From the NCBI RefSeq assembly GCF_002899895.1, contig NZ_PPEI02000005.1, positions 310,001 to 374,000 on the forward strand: a DNA stretch of 64,000 bases, read 5' to 3'. Positions 9,324 to 20,000 of this stretch are shown here, piece after piece. Every line of letters begins with the position of its first letter. Positions within the stretch are counted from its first letter, which is position 1. The translations under genes and the position numbers were made by a program. This DNA comes from Chryseobacterium oncorhynchi. Lineage in GTDB: Bacteria; Bacteroidota; Bacteroidia; Flavobacteriales; Weeksellaceae. A model generated the notes under the pieces. It made no database searches. It had not been told where the DNA came from and worked only from the letters and a program-made list of their open reading frames with translations.

Positions 9324-10817
9324 ATGTCTTGTTTATTATTAACATTATTACTATTACCTCTAGTAGGTTCGGGATTAGTTTTTGCATGGAAGAGTAATTC
9401 CAGCAAATATTTGGCACTGGGAATTGCATTGGTCCAAATGCTCCTTACGTTCTATATACTATCGGATTTTGATTTTACTCCGACGGTAGACAGCGTATTG
9501 CAGCACGAAATCAATTATCCCTGGTCACAATTTATGAAGAGTTCTCTTCACTTCGGTATCGATGGGATGAGTATGCTTCTTTTATTGCTGACTAATATTT
9601 TGGTGCCTATCATCATTTTATCTTCTTTCAATGAAAGTGTAAACTACAGAAATACATTCTACGGACTGATTCTGTTGATGCAGTTTGGTCTTATAGGAGT
9701 ATTTACTTCTTTAGACGGATTGTTGTTCTACATTTTCTGGGAAGTAACATTGATTCCAATTTGGTTTATCGCCGGACTTTGGGGACAAGAAAATAAAAGG
9801 TTTGAATTCACTACGAAATTCTTCGTATATACATTCGTTGGATCTCTATTTATGTTAGCCGGATTGATCTATGTGTACAACCACTCTGCATCATTCGCTT
9901 TAACAGATCTATACAATGCACAACTGAATGAAACACAACAGACTGTGGTATTCTGGTTTATCTTCTTTGCATTTGCAGTGAAATTACCGGTATTTCCTTT
10001 CCATACCTGGCAGCCTGATACCTATACCTACTCTCCTACTCAAGGGTCGATGTTGTTATCTGGTATCATGCTTAAGATGGCAGTTTATGGTCTAATGCGT
10101 TATTTACTTCCAATTACTCCACTTCCTATTGCTGGAATTTCCGGACAGATTGTAATCATCCTTGCTATCGTAGGAATTGTTCATGGTGCATTGATTGCAA
10201 TTATCCAAACGGATATGAAGAGAATTATAGCCTATTCATCTTTCTCTCACGTAGGATTGATGGTAGCAGGTATCTTCGCTTCTGCAGTAGTTACTTTAAG
10301 AGGAAATTTCAATGTAGAAGGTGCTGAGGGAGCTTTGGTACAAACGTTCGCTCACGGTATCAACGTAGTAGGATTATTCTACTGTTGTGATATTTTATAC
10401 AAGAGATTTAAATCAAGAGACATCAGACAAATGGGTGGTTTAGCGAAAGTTGCTCCTAAATTTGCTGTATTGTTCCTGATCATTATATTAGGTTCAATGG
10501 GAGTTCCATTAACCAATGGATTTATCGGAGAATTTATTCTATTGAAATCAGTATATGATTTTAACGGAACGGCAGCAGTAATTGCTGGTCTTACGGTGAT
10601 TCTTTGTGCAGTATACTTATTGAGATTCTACGGAAAAGCAATGTTTGGAGAAGGAAATGCAGAAGTTTTAAGTACAGCAAAAGATTTATCAGGTGTAGAA
10701 TTTTCTGTATTGGCAAGTATAACGGTTTTTGTGATCTTACTTGGTATTTTCCCACAACCGGTAATCGACATGGTGAGTAGTTCAGTGAAGTTTATCTACA
10801 TGGCGATGGCCAACTAA
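9324..10817 (+). CDS. nuoM: NADH-quinone oxidoreductase subunit M
   Basis: 497 residues, the second antiporter-like pump subunit with about 14 transmembrane helices. FYIFWEVTLIPIWFIAG and the lysine helix FAVKLPVFPFHTWQPDTY are the family signatures. The conserved DMKRIIAYSSFSHVG stretch is also present. It is followed by a 144-bp spacer that is almost entirely 7-base periodic. Confidence 0.97.
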   Translation: MSCLLLTLLLLPLVGSGLVFAWKSNSSKYLALGIALVQMLLTFYILSDFDFTPTVDSVLQHEINYPWSQFMKSSLHFGIDGMSMLLLLLTNILVPIIILSSFNESVNYRNTFYGLILLMQFGLIGVFTSLDGLLFYIFWEVTLIPIWFIAGLWGQENKRFEFTTKFFVYTFVGSLFMLAGLIYVYNHSASFALTDLYNAQLNETQQTVVFWFIFFAFAVKLPVFPFHTWQPDTYTYSPTQGSMLLSGIMLKMAVYGLMRYLLPITPLPIAGISGQIVIILAIVGIVHGALIAIIQTDMKRIIAYSSFSHVGLMVAGIFASAVVTLRGNFNVEGAEGALVQTFAHGINVVGLFYCCDILYKRFKSRDIRQMGGLAKVAPKFAVLFLIIILGSMGVPLTNGFIGEFILLKSVYDFNGTAAVIAGLTVILCAVYLLRFYGKAMFGEGNAEVLSTAKDLSGVEFSVLASITVFVILLGIFPQPVIDMVSSSVKFIYMAMAN

Positions 10818-10910
10818 AAATTAAAAGATTTAAAAATTAAAAAATTAAGAGGTTAGAGAAGAGTAAAAGAGAAGAGACAAAGAAACTGGAAATAGGAAAC
10901 TAAACCCTCA

Positions 10911-10959
10911 ACTTTGAATCTAAAACTTTAAACTTCAAATCTCACATCTCAAATCTATA
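10911..10959 (+). repeat. heptanucleotide-periodic leader before nuoN
   Basis: Seven successive 7-base units (ACTTTGA, ATCTAAA, ACTTTAA, ACTTCAA, ATCTCAC, ATCTCAA, ATCTATA) end 2 bp before the nuoN ATG at 10962. The purine-rich stretch before it (10818-10910) keeps the same period with AAAAATT- and AAGAGAC-like units. Confidence 0.7.
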
Positions 10960-10961
10960 TT

Positions 10962-12341
10962 ATGAGTGTTTTAATTATTGTTTTCCTAACGGCAGTTATT
11001 GCGTTATTTTCAGGAGTTTTTGAACAAGGAAAATTCGCAAGATACATTGGGATTTTGGGACTAATCATCGCATTGTATGTAAGCTTTATGCCTGAATGTT
11101 CGTTCTTCGATCAATACAAGCATATGTATGAATACAGTGCCAATACGGCATTATTCACTAAAATATCAATTGTAACAACATTATTGTTATTCTTTCTGGG
11201 AGGTTTTGCATTCAGCAACCATAGAAGCCACCAGTCAGAATTATATGCATTGATGCTATTTGCATTAATTGGAGGGATTGTTCTTTTCGGATACCAGAAC
11301 TTAGTAACAATGTTCCTGGGTGTTGAGATTCTTTCTATTCCATTATATGTAATGGCCGGTGCCAACAAAACTGATTTAAGATCAAACGAAGCTTCAATCA
11401 AGTATTTCTTAATGGGTGCATTCGCGACAGGTTTCTTACTTTTCGGTATTGCGTTCATCTACGGAAGTGCAGGAAGTTTTGATCTCTATAAAATTCATGA
11501 CTTTGGTGTAGCAAATGCTACCAACGTAATGTTTATTCTAGGTGTATTATTAATCCTTTGCGCTTTAGCATTCAAAGTGGCATTAGCACCTTTCCATATG
11601 TGGAGTCCTGATGTATACGCAGGTTCACCATCATTAATCACTGCTTTCATGGCGAGTGTAGTAAAGATCTCAGGATTCTTTGCTTTATTCAGATTAATGA
11701 CGATTGGATTTGCTGGAGTTACTCACGAATGGATTAATGTTTTAGGAGTATTCTTAATCATTACATTGCTTTTAGCAAACGTTATGGGTCTTGCCCAAAC
11801 CAATGCAAAAAGAATGTTGGCTTACTCTTCAGTTTCCCACGCAGGATATATCGGATTGGTATTCTTCGGAATGACAAGCCTTTCTACTTATAACTTAGCG
11901 TTCTATTTATTTGCTTATGCTTTATCTACGGTAGGTGTTTTCATGTGCTTAATCTGGGTAGAGAAATTAAAGAGAGAAACATCTTTCGGAGCTTTCAAAG
12001 GATTGGCTAAAACTGAACCTCTATTAGCTACAGTAGCAGCAATCTCTATGCTTTCAATGGCAGGAGTTCCGCTAACGGCTGGTTTCATGGGGAAATTTGC
12101 CTTATTCTCCCAAGCAATGAACGGAGCGGCATTCTTGGTATTGGTAGCAGTATTGGGTTCTGCCCTATCTATCGCTTACTATTTAAGACTGATCGTTGCA
12201 ATGTTCTTCTTTAAGGAATCAACGTTCAAGTCTTCAGAAAAAGTAACTATTACTTACAATATTGTTGCAGTAGTTGTAATCGTAACGATTATCGCACTGG
12301 GTATTTTCCCGGATCTGTTTGCAGGGATATTCGGATTATAA
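10962..12341 (+). CDS. nuoN: NADH-quinone oxidoreductase subunit N
   Basis: 459 residues, the third antiporter-like pump subunit. Visible signatures are FLGVEILSIPLYVMAG, FKVALAPFHMWSPDVYAGSP and NAKRMLAYSSVSHAGYIG. It is the last gene of the operon. A rho-independent terminator follows 21 bp after the stop. Confidence 0.97.
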   Translation: MSVLIIVFLTAVIALFSGVFEQGKFARYIGILGLIIALYVSFMPECSFFDQYKHMYEYSANTALFTKISIVTTLLLFFLGGFAFSNHRSHQSELYALMLFALIGGIVLFGYQNLVTMFLGVEILSIPLYVMAGANKTDLRSNEASIKYFLMGAFATGFLLFGIAFIYGSAGSFDLYKIHDFGVANATNVMFILGVLLILCALAFKVALAPFHMWSPDVYAGSPSLITAFMASVVKISGFFALFRLMTIGFAGVTHEWINVLGVFLIITLLLANVMGLAQTNAKRMLAYSSVSHAGYIGLVFFGMTSLSTYNLAFYLFAYALSTVGVFMCLIWVEKLKRETSFGAFKGLAKTEPLLATVAAISMLSMAGVPLTAGFMGKFALFSQAMNGAAFLVLVAVLGSALSIAYYLRLIVAMFFFKESTFKSSEKVTITYNIVAVVVIVTIIALGIFPDLFAGIFGL

Positions 12342-12362
12342 AAAGTTATCCACACTATATTA

Positions 12363-12394
12363 AAAACCTTTCAGTTGATCTGGAAGGTTTTTTT
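12363..12394 (+). terminator. rho-independent terminator of the nuo operon
   Basis: The inverted repeat AAAAACCTT / AAGGTTTTT encloses a short loop and is followed by a T-run. It sits directly after nuoN and no + strand gene begins for 190 bp. Confidence 0.8.
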
Positions 12395-12536
12395 GTTGAT
12401 ATGCTTGTTTATAAAAAAGGAAGTGATAAATAAAGAAAAAATAAAAAACAACAAATAATGATATACATATTTCAAAAAAATATACATAACCATGAAATAA
12501 AATATCCTTATAATGCTAATTCTTCCTGTAAAAGAC

Positions 12537-12544
12537 TACATTTG
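12537..12544 (+). promoter_or_regulatory. TAnnTTTG -7 box upstream of the GAF gene
   Basis: TACATTTG matches the Bacteroidota sigma-factor -7 consensus and lies 42 bp before the TTG start at 12587. No good -33 TTG is visible at the expected distance, so support is moderate. Confidence 0.45.
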
Positions 12545-12586
12545 AAAATGGCGTTTTTTTCATAACTTTACTCTAAATTTCAGCAG

Positions 12587-14902
12587 TTGGCCAATCTTTA
12601 CAAAAAAGACTCTCCTTTTCAGGTTTATATATCATTCAAAAAATATTTGGATGTTTTGGAGCATATCCGTTATAATGATCGCCTGGAATATAGGGTCAAT
12701 TATGCTGAATCTTTAATTGACAGAACGAAGAATTTTACAGAACTAAAAGATGGTTTTCAAGACATTAGTCTTTTAGAAAAAAATGAAGACCTCATCAGAT
12801 TGCTTCTTGCCGACCTATTTCCTACAGGACTTACCAACAATGAAATAAAAGCCGCAAGTATTCCTCTTTCCAACATCACCTTTAATTATACCGAAAGATT
12901 TAAAGGAATCCTTAAAGACGCAGGAAAAGACTTTGAAATAGAGCTCAGAAATATTACTGACAATGAGTTTTATGTATTCTGCTGCTGTTTGATTCTTCAG
13001 ACTTATTTCAAAAAAGATATTAAAAGTACCATTCCTTTCTATTATGATATCCCCAATAAACAGGGAATCATGAAGCATTATAAGATTACAGTAAATTCAG
13101 ATTTCACTGAAATTTATCCTACAGAAGAAGCAAAAATTCCTTCTGATGATATTCTGGATATGCTTTTAGAAAATCTGGATGATTTTAAACTGTGGAAAAA
13201 ATATTTTCCCTCGCAATCTTGGATACTGAAAGGGTTCACTATTATTTCACTTGTAGATTGTACTTCTGAAGTAGCTTTATCTGATCTGAAGTCAAGCATG
13301 ATAGAAATTGACCCCGAAGATCTAAACCCTAATGAAAATCTGACTGAAATTTTCAAGTCTTATTTTGATGTGGCAGACCTCAACTTCGGACTCATGACTT
13401 TCAATAAGAAAGAGCAAAAACTGGATAATCTTCCTATTTATGAAAGCTTACTTACCAATCATATTCTTGATTTCTGGATCAATACTTTTGACGAAGAAAC
13501 CAGAATAAATACATTCAATAATATAAGTCATAATTCAAAGCCTATTGTTGTTTCCAATGTAAATAACCTTGATGAAACTGTCAGACAACTTCCATCTTTT
13601 AATATTTTAAAGGATAATAATGTCAATAGCTTCATGGTAATTCCTATCATGAAAGACAATGACCTGCTTGCGATCATGGAATTTACTTCTTCTATTGCCG
13701 GCAGTTTTAATGGTTTAAAACTCAAAAAAATGGAGTTTTTTTCAGACATGATCCTCTTCTCTCTGAACAGGTTCTATTTTGAGAAAAATTACCAGATAGA
13801 AGCCATTATCCAGCGTGAATATACCTCTATCCATGATAGTGTAGTATGGAAGTTCCGGAATGAGGCTGAAAAATATTTTACAGCTTCATTGGGAAAAAAA
13901 ATATATACTTTAAAGCAAATCTCCTTTAAAAATCTAACTCCTTTATTTGGAGTATCGGATATTCGTTCTTCCTCTGAAAAGCGTTTTAACTTAATGCTTC
14001 AGGATCTTAACCAACAAATTGAATGGTTAATTGATATTTTAACCTTAACAAATTCTGATTCGGAGAAATTCACGTTAGCTCTTGATGTTTTTGAGAATGA
14101 ACTGAACAATGAGATCAAAGCGGATACGGAACAACGTTTTCAGAGATTGTTGAGGGAAGAAATACATCCTTTTTTACAAGCCAAGCTGGAAGTGAGATCA
14201 TCCAGAGAAGTAAAGGCAAAGATTAAGGATTACTTTTTACAGGTGCGTCCCCAAACAGATCTGTTCTATAATTACAGAAAAAAACTGGACGATTCTATAA
14301 TGCTTCTCAACAGAAAGTTCGCGGATATGCTGGATGAGAACCAAATTAAGGCTCAACAGATTTTTCCACACTACTATGAAAGATTCAAGTCTGATGGTGT
14401 GGAGCATAATCTATACATAGGCCATAATATTGCGCCTGAACTGCATTATACTTCAAAAGTGGTACATAAATTAAGGTACTGGCAACTGAAAACCATCTGT
14501 AAAATGGAATTTGAGTTCCAGACTTTTAAACAGAATCTTCCTATTTCATTAGATATTGCCTCTCTGATCTTCGTTTATAATGAAAAAATAGACATCCGTT
14601 TCAGAATGGATGAAAAACGCTTTGATGTAGACGGCGCCTACAATTCCTATTATGAAATTATAAAAAAACGTCTGGACAAAGCCCATGTAAAGGATTCTTC
14701 AGAGCGAATCACTGCTCCCGGAAAGATCACCATCGTCTACTTCGGAATGGAAAACCAGAAAGAATACCTGGAATACATCTCAAGACTTCAAAAGAAAAAT
14801 ATTCTACAGCATAATGTAGAGTTCCTAAAGGTGGAAGACCTTCAGGGGATTACAGGATTGCTGGCGCTGAGGGTTTCAATCAGCCAAGAGATCAATCTAT
14901 AA
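12587..14902 (+). CDS. large GAF-domain-containing protein
   Basis: 771 residues, mostly soluble. The segment at about 265-400 has GAF-type features (VIPIMKDNDLLAIMEF, then a helix). The flanking regions are charged and helical and carry no recognised output domain. The start is TTG: an in-frame TAA at 12563-12565 lies just upstream, and the first in-frame ATG is far downstream. It probably senses a small ligand, but the partner is unknown. Its 3' end overlaps the convergent bestrophin gene by 11 bp. Confidence 0.8.
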   Translation: MANLYKKDSPFQVYISFKKYLDVLEHIRYNDRLEYRVNYAESLIDRTKNFTELKDGFQDISLLEKNEDLIRLLLADLFPTGLTNNEIKAASIPLSNITFNYTERFKGILKDAGKDFEIELRNITDNEFYVFCCCLILQTYFKKDIKSTIPFYYDIPNKQGIMKHYKITVNSDFTEIYPTEEAKIPSDDILDMLLENLDDFKLWKKYFPSQSWILKGFTIISLVDCTSEVALSDLKSSMIEIDPEDLNPNENLTEIFKSYFDVADLNFGLMTFNKKEQKLDNLPIYESLLTNHILDFWINTFDEETRINTFNNISHNSKPIVVSNVNNLDETVRQLPSFNILKDNNVNSFMVIPIMKDNDLLAIMEFTSSIAGSFNGLKLKKMEFFSDMILFSLNRFYFEKNYQIEAIIQREYTSIHDSVVWKFRNEAEKYFTASLGKKIYTLKQISFKNLTPLFGVSDIRSSSEKRFNLMLQDLNQQIEWLIDILTLTNSDSEKFTLALDVFENELNNEIKADTEQRFQRLLREEIHPFLQAKLEVRSSREVKAKIKDYFLQVRPQTDLFYNYRKKLDDSIMLLNRKFADMLDENQIKAQQIFPHYYERFKSDGVEHNLYIGHNIAPELHYTSKVVHKLRYWQLKTICKMEFEFQTFKQNLPISLDIASLIFVYNEKIDIRFRMDEKRFDVDGAYNSYYEIIKKRLDKAHVKDSSERITAPGKITIVYFGMENQKEYLEYISRLQKKNILQHNVEFLKVEDLQGITGLLALRVSISQEINL

Positions 14903-15815
14903 AATAAGAATCCGGCTTTTTTAACTCTCCTTGTGGGATTTCTGCCTGTTCAAAAATAGAGAACTCAATGGTACGGCAGATACTATTCAGGGCAAGGTCA
15001 TTTTCCTCTTCCCCAAAAGGTTCTCCAATCTCCTGTATAATGGCATCCAGCGCAATAAAGGTATAGCTTATCAGTAAAACAATTAAAGGCATCACCCAGC
15101 CCAATGAATCTACCAGTCCAAAAGGAAGCCAGAAACAGTAGAGATAAACTGTACGGTGCAACAAAATACTATAAGCAAATGGTAAGGGCGTGTTGTAGAT
15201 TCTCTCACAGCCTCCAGAAATATTGGAGAACTGGTTCAGCTGATGATCCATTGTAGTCATTACAATAGTGTCTATATTCCCTTTTTTATTCTGCTCACTC
15301 AACCAATCGGCAATAAATCCCAAGATAATGCTTGGAATAAATTTTTTATCTTTCAACTGATCTACTTGCTCCGGAGATAATAGCCTAGATAAATGCTCTG
15401 TTCCTGATTTATCTCTTAATTGATAATTCAAAGACCAACAAAAAGCTGAAATCAGCTTAATGATCTTCTGTTTTTCTTCTTTGGCCTCAGGCGATGAATC
15501 GTTTACCAGAGATAAAATTTGTCTTGTAAGTGATCTTGTCTCGATGACAAGAAGTCCCCAAAGTTTTCTTCCCTCCCAAAAACGGTCATAGCTTGCAGAA
15601 TTGCAAAACCCCATGAAAATGGCTAGTGCCAGTCCAATTAATGTGAAGATCGTAGGGTTAAGGTGTACTTTATAATCAAAGATTTTCCCTTTGAAATAAT
15701 AAATTGCCAGAGAAAACAGACTAATGATAATAAGCTGAACTACTATTTTCTTCAACACAGAACCCCTCCATATAAATAACATTTTCAGCCAATTCGTACG
15801 CTGTCTGACAATCAT
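14892..15815 (-). CDS. bestrophin family (UPF0187) ion channel protein
   Basis: 307 residues. The N-terminal VRQRTNWLKMLFIWRGSVL, the first helices, and the motif GFCNSASYDRFWEGRKLWG are characteristic of bacterial bestrophins, which form pentameric ion channels in the inner membrane. The C-terminal EPFGEEENDL is the conserved gating and neck segment. It lies 15 bp downstream of the HD/Pycsar-effector-type gene on the same strand, so the two are probably cotranscribed. Confidence 0.9.
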   Translation of the reverse strand: MIVRQRTNWLKMLFIWRGSVLKKIVVQLIIISLFSLAIYYFKGKIFDYKVHLNPTIFTLIGLALAIFMGFCNSASYDRFWEGRKLWGLLVIETRSLTRQILSLVNDSSPEAKEEKQKIIKLISAFCWSLNYQLRDKSGTEHLSRLLSPEQVDQLKDKKFIPSIILGFIADWLSEQNKKGNIDTIVMTTMDHQLNQFSNISGGCERIYNTPLPFAYSILLHRTVYLYCFWLPFGLVDSLGWVMPLIVLLISYTFIALDAIIQEIGEPFGEEENDLALNSICRTIEFSIFEQAEIPQGELKKPDSYFID

Positions 15816-15830
15816 TCTATTTTGTTTTTA

Positions 15831-16994
15831 TTAAAGACTAAGGAAAGCAAATCCAAATGATAGCACTGAAATAATAATTCCGGCCATAAAGATTTTATAA
15901 GTGATGGATAAAAGCTTATACTTTCTGTCGAGAACCTTTCCCAGATAATACAAATCTTTTACCATAGAGTCATAAATATAATCTCTATCCTTGATCAAAT
16001 CCCTCATTGCATTATGATAGTCATCAAAAAGCATTTGTTGAAAATTTCCGAAGAAGAGTAGATTCACCTTTCTGTTGGTAACATCCTGAGTCGTAAATGT
16101 TGTCTTCGTTACATTAGGTTTTGTAGACAGGATAGCAAATATGATGGTAAGAACACTGGATAGCAAAAGTATAAAACTCGGAAGAATCAGGTGTGAATTT
16201 TTCGGAGCATCTAGTTTTGGAACCAATACAGAAAGACAGACTGAAATAATGATCGCATTTACAGATAAAAGAATATTGGCTTTACTATCTGCAATATCAC
16301 TCAGCCTTGTATGATTATTGAGTGTTACTCTGAATAAGGTATCTACACTTCTGTCTGATTTTTCTTTTTCTTTCTTTCCCTCAGAATTATCTTTTTTCTC
16401 TTCCTCTTTTACAAGTTTTTTTTCAATTTTTTTGATATTTTTCTTTTTTAAAGGCTCCCAGTTTTCCTTGGCATAGTCTGTATAAAAGGTGTGCTTATTC
16501 TTCAGCATATCAAGATTTCCGGCATTCCACTCATCATTAGAAAAGCATCTTACATTGGTAAGCTCCCATTCTTTTCTTAAAGCATCAGAAATATCATTGT
16601 AATCATGGCCTGCAAAATGGCTGAAGTCAGCATCTTTTACAATTTTCTCCAATATCCCTTGAGGTTCATGATTAATCTTAGTGGCCAATATCAGTTTTTC
16701 TATATCAGCGATATAGTTTTCCGGATAATTTTCCTCATGTAGAAAGTTTTTCATGATCTCTACACTTCTTTCCTCATGATTCATGGCACATTCTATATAG
16801 CCAGTATCATGAAACCAAAGTGCCACGAGTACCTTCTCCTGATCTTCTTCAGAAACAGGGGTGTTTTTCATGATTTCCTCTGCCTTATTAACGGTATAGG
16901 CAGTATGGATAAAATTATGATAAAAATATACCGAAGATAACTTATCTTTGAATAAGATTTCAACATAATTTTTAGCTTTGTGTAGAATGCTCAT
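15831..16994 (-). CDS. HD phosphohydrolase fused to a Pycsar-effector-type membrane domain
   Basis: 387 residues in three parts. Residues 1-190 are an HD domain with metal ligands H30, H62-D63 and D121 (motifs YHNFIHT, WFHDTGY, VKDADFSHF). Residues 190-217 are a lysine/glutamate-rich linker. Residues 218-387 resemble the DUF5706 / Pycsar effector membrane domain: a helix with LSDIADSKANILLSVNA, two adjacent transmembrane helices, a long amphipathic segment and a final transmembrane helix. HD domains hydrolyse phosphate esters including cyclic nucleotides. The membrane domain is known from cyclic-nucleotide-gated anti-phage effectors. No nucleotide cyclase lies nearby. The divergent phosphoesterase fusion gene starts only 26 bp away. 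Confidence 0.8.
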   Translation of the reverse strand: MSILHKAKNYVEILFKDKLSSVYFYHNFIHTAYTVNKAEEIMKNTPVSEEDQEKVLVALWFHDTGYIECAMNHEERSVEIMKNFLHEENYPENYIADIEKLILATKINHEPQGILEKIVKDADFSHFAGHDYNDISDALRKEWELTNVRCFSNDEWNAGNLDMLKNKHTFYTDYAKENWEPLKKKNIKKIEKKLVKEEEKKDNSEGKKEKEKSDRSVDTLFRVTLNNHTRLSDIADSKANILLSVNAIIISVCLSVLVPKLDAPKNSHLILPSFILLLSSVLTIIFAILSTKPNVTKTTFTTQDVTNRKVNLLFFGNFQQMLFDDYHNAMRDLIKDRDYIYDSMVKDLYYLGKVLDRKYKLLSITYKIFMAGIIISVLSFGFAFLSL

Positions 16995-17020
16995 TCCTGA
17001 ATTTTTGTTAATGTAAATTT

Positions 17021-20000
17021 ATGAATTTATCCTTTAAAACTCATCTAAAAAATACTTCTATTGTTTTACGAACAGTAATGTCCGCCGGAGTGTTATATTC
17101 CTGCGCAACATATAACGTACAAAAAGGCAAAAACTTATTTGAAGTAAAAGATTCTGACATAAAATCTGAAAATGACTTTAAGGTTTTCCTTATTGGAGAT
17201 GCCGGAAATGCAGATGAACCTCAGGCCCAAAAAACACTGAACCTCCTTAAAGGCAAACTGGACTCAGCAAATAATAACTCTATGCTGATCTTTCTGGGAG
17301 ATAATATCTATCCGAACGGAATGCCTAAGGAAACGGATAAAGATTATGATTTAGCAAAACAAAAACTGGAAAATCAGCTTGCCATCACTAAAAATTTTAA
17401 GGGAAAAACTTTAGTAATCCCCGGAAATCATGATTGGTATAGCGGATTGGACGGATTGAAAGCCCAAGAAGAAATTGTAAAAAAATATTTTGACGATAAG
17501 AAACCTTTTCTCCCTAAAAACGGATGTCCAATTGATGATATCAATATATCCAAGGATATTAAATTAATCGCAATTGATACAGAATGGGTTATTGCCAACT
17601 GGGATAACTACCCAGGAATCAATAAAAACTGTAATATCAAGACCCGCGAAGACTTCTTTACGGAGTTTAAAGATCTAATCATTAAAAACCAGGGTAAAAG
17701 AATTATTGTAGCTCTGCACCACCCTGTTATAAGCAGTGGAACTCATGCAGGGTTTAACTCAGCTAAATCTCATCTGTTCCCTTTTAAAAGTAAAGTTCCT
17801 GTACCTATTATAACAAGTGCTATCAATGTACTTCGAAGTTCTTCCGGAATAAGTCCGGCAGACCTCAACAATCAACATTATGCAGATCTTGCCAACCGAT
17901 TAAAAAGCCTTGTTCAGGATAAGGAAAATATTATTTTCGTTTCCGGACATGATCACAATCTACAATATCATGAAGATGGGAACATCAGACAAATCATTAG
18001 TGGCGCAGGTTCTAAGGTAGATCCGTCTACCATAACGGAGCATACTGATTTTTCTTATGGTGGTAATGGTTTTGCTGTTTTAAATATCAGAAAAGATCAA
18101 AGTACAGACGTTGAATACTTCTCTACACAAAATGATCAGTTAAAAAAATTAACCCAGATCTCTGTGGTTTCTAAGCCAGATGTATTTGTGAATAATTTTC
18201 CCAATACATTTCCATCTACCATTTCTTCCAGCATTTATCCTTTGCAGCTTACTCAAAAAGGTAAGTTTTATCGATGGTTATGGGGAGAACATTACAGAAA
18301 GTATTATGGAATTCCAATTGAAGCCCCTACAGCCAATCTCTCAGAGTTAAATGGTGGTTTTATCCCGTTCAGGGAAGGTGGCGGAAATCAATCCAATAGT
18401 TTAAGATTAAAAGCTAAGGATGGACAGGAGTTTGTAATGCGTGGTGTGAAAAAAAGTGCCGTGCGTTTCCTCAATAATATGGCTTTCACAAAGAGTACAT
18501 TGGGTGAAGAACTAACGGATACTTTTCCAGAAAAATTCTTATTAGACTTCTACACCACAAATCATCCATTCACTCCATTTTCTGTGGGAAATATGGCTGA
18601 AAAACTTAATATTTTACACAGTAACCCAAAACTATACTATATCCCAAAGCAACAAGCTCTGGATCGATATAACCTCAACTATGGTGATGAAATGTACATG
18701 ATTGAAGAACGTTTTTCTTCGGATCCAAAAACATTGACTTATCTTAATAATGCAAAGGACATTCTTTCTACGGATGATGTATTAAAAAATCTTAGCAAAA
18801 GCTCTAAATATTCTGTAGACAGGGAATCTTACATCAGAGCAAGACTTTTTGATATGCTTATTGGTGACTGGGACAGACATTCCGATCAATGGAAATGGGC
18901 GGAATATGAGGATGGAGACAAAATTATTTACAAACCTATTCCAAAAGACAGAGATCAGGCTTTCAGTAAATACGACGGTGCAGCTTTCAAACTTATCATG
19001 AATGTTCCGGCAATCCGCCATATGAAAACATTTACAGAAGATATCAGTAGTGTAAAATGGGTAAATATGGAACCTTATCCAATGGATCTTGTCTTTTTAA
19101 AGGGATCTACACAGGAAGAATGGGAAACACAGGCAAAATACATTCAGGAGCATTTAACAGATGCTGATATTGATGATGCTTTCCACAATCTCCCTAAAGA
19201 AGTACAGGATGATACCATTGCTGATATTGAGAGAAAACTGAAGATTCGAAAGACTAAACTGCAAGGCTACGCATCGGAATATTATAACATACTACAGGAA
19301 AAAGTTTCTTTAGCAGGAACTGTAAATCCTGACAAATTTGTTATTACCAAAAAAGGACATACCGTACAGGTACAGCAATATGAATTAGGCAAAAACAAGG
19401 ATAAAAATAAACTGGTTTTTGAAAAGACCTATCATGATTCCAAAACAAAGGAGCTATGGATTTATGGCTTGGAGGATGATGACATCTATGAAGTAGTAGG
19501 AATCGGACGCCCTCGAATGAATATCAGACTGATAGGCGGCTACAATCATGATGTATATAAGGTAGAAGATGGAAGAAAGGTAAAGATCTATGATTTTCTA
19601 TCTCAAAAGAATACATATAAAGCCAGTAATTCAACAAAAAATATTTCTGACGATTACGAAATAAATACCTACAATTATAAACATCCGAAATACAACTCTG
19701 TAGCCGGCTATCCCAATGCAGATTATAACCCGGATGATGGAGTCATCATAGGAATGCTGGCTAATTACACTGTAAATAATTTCATCCGTGATCCTTTTAC
19801 CCAAAAGCATAGTCTAAAGGCTAATTTTTATACTGCTACTGCAGGATTCAGCCTTACTTATAAAGGAGTTTTCAAAAAAGCTATTTCCGGATGGGATTTC
19901 AATCTGGATGCATCTTATACTACTCCGAGGTTTTCCCAAAATTTCTTTGGCCTTTCCAATGAAAGCCCATATGATAAGGAGGAAACAGAAAGAGAATATA

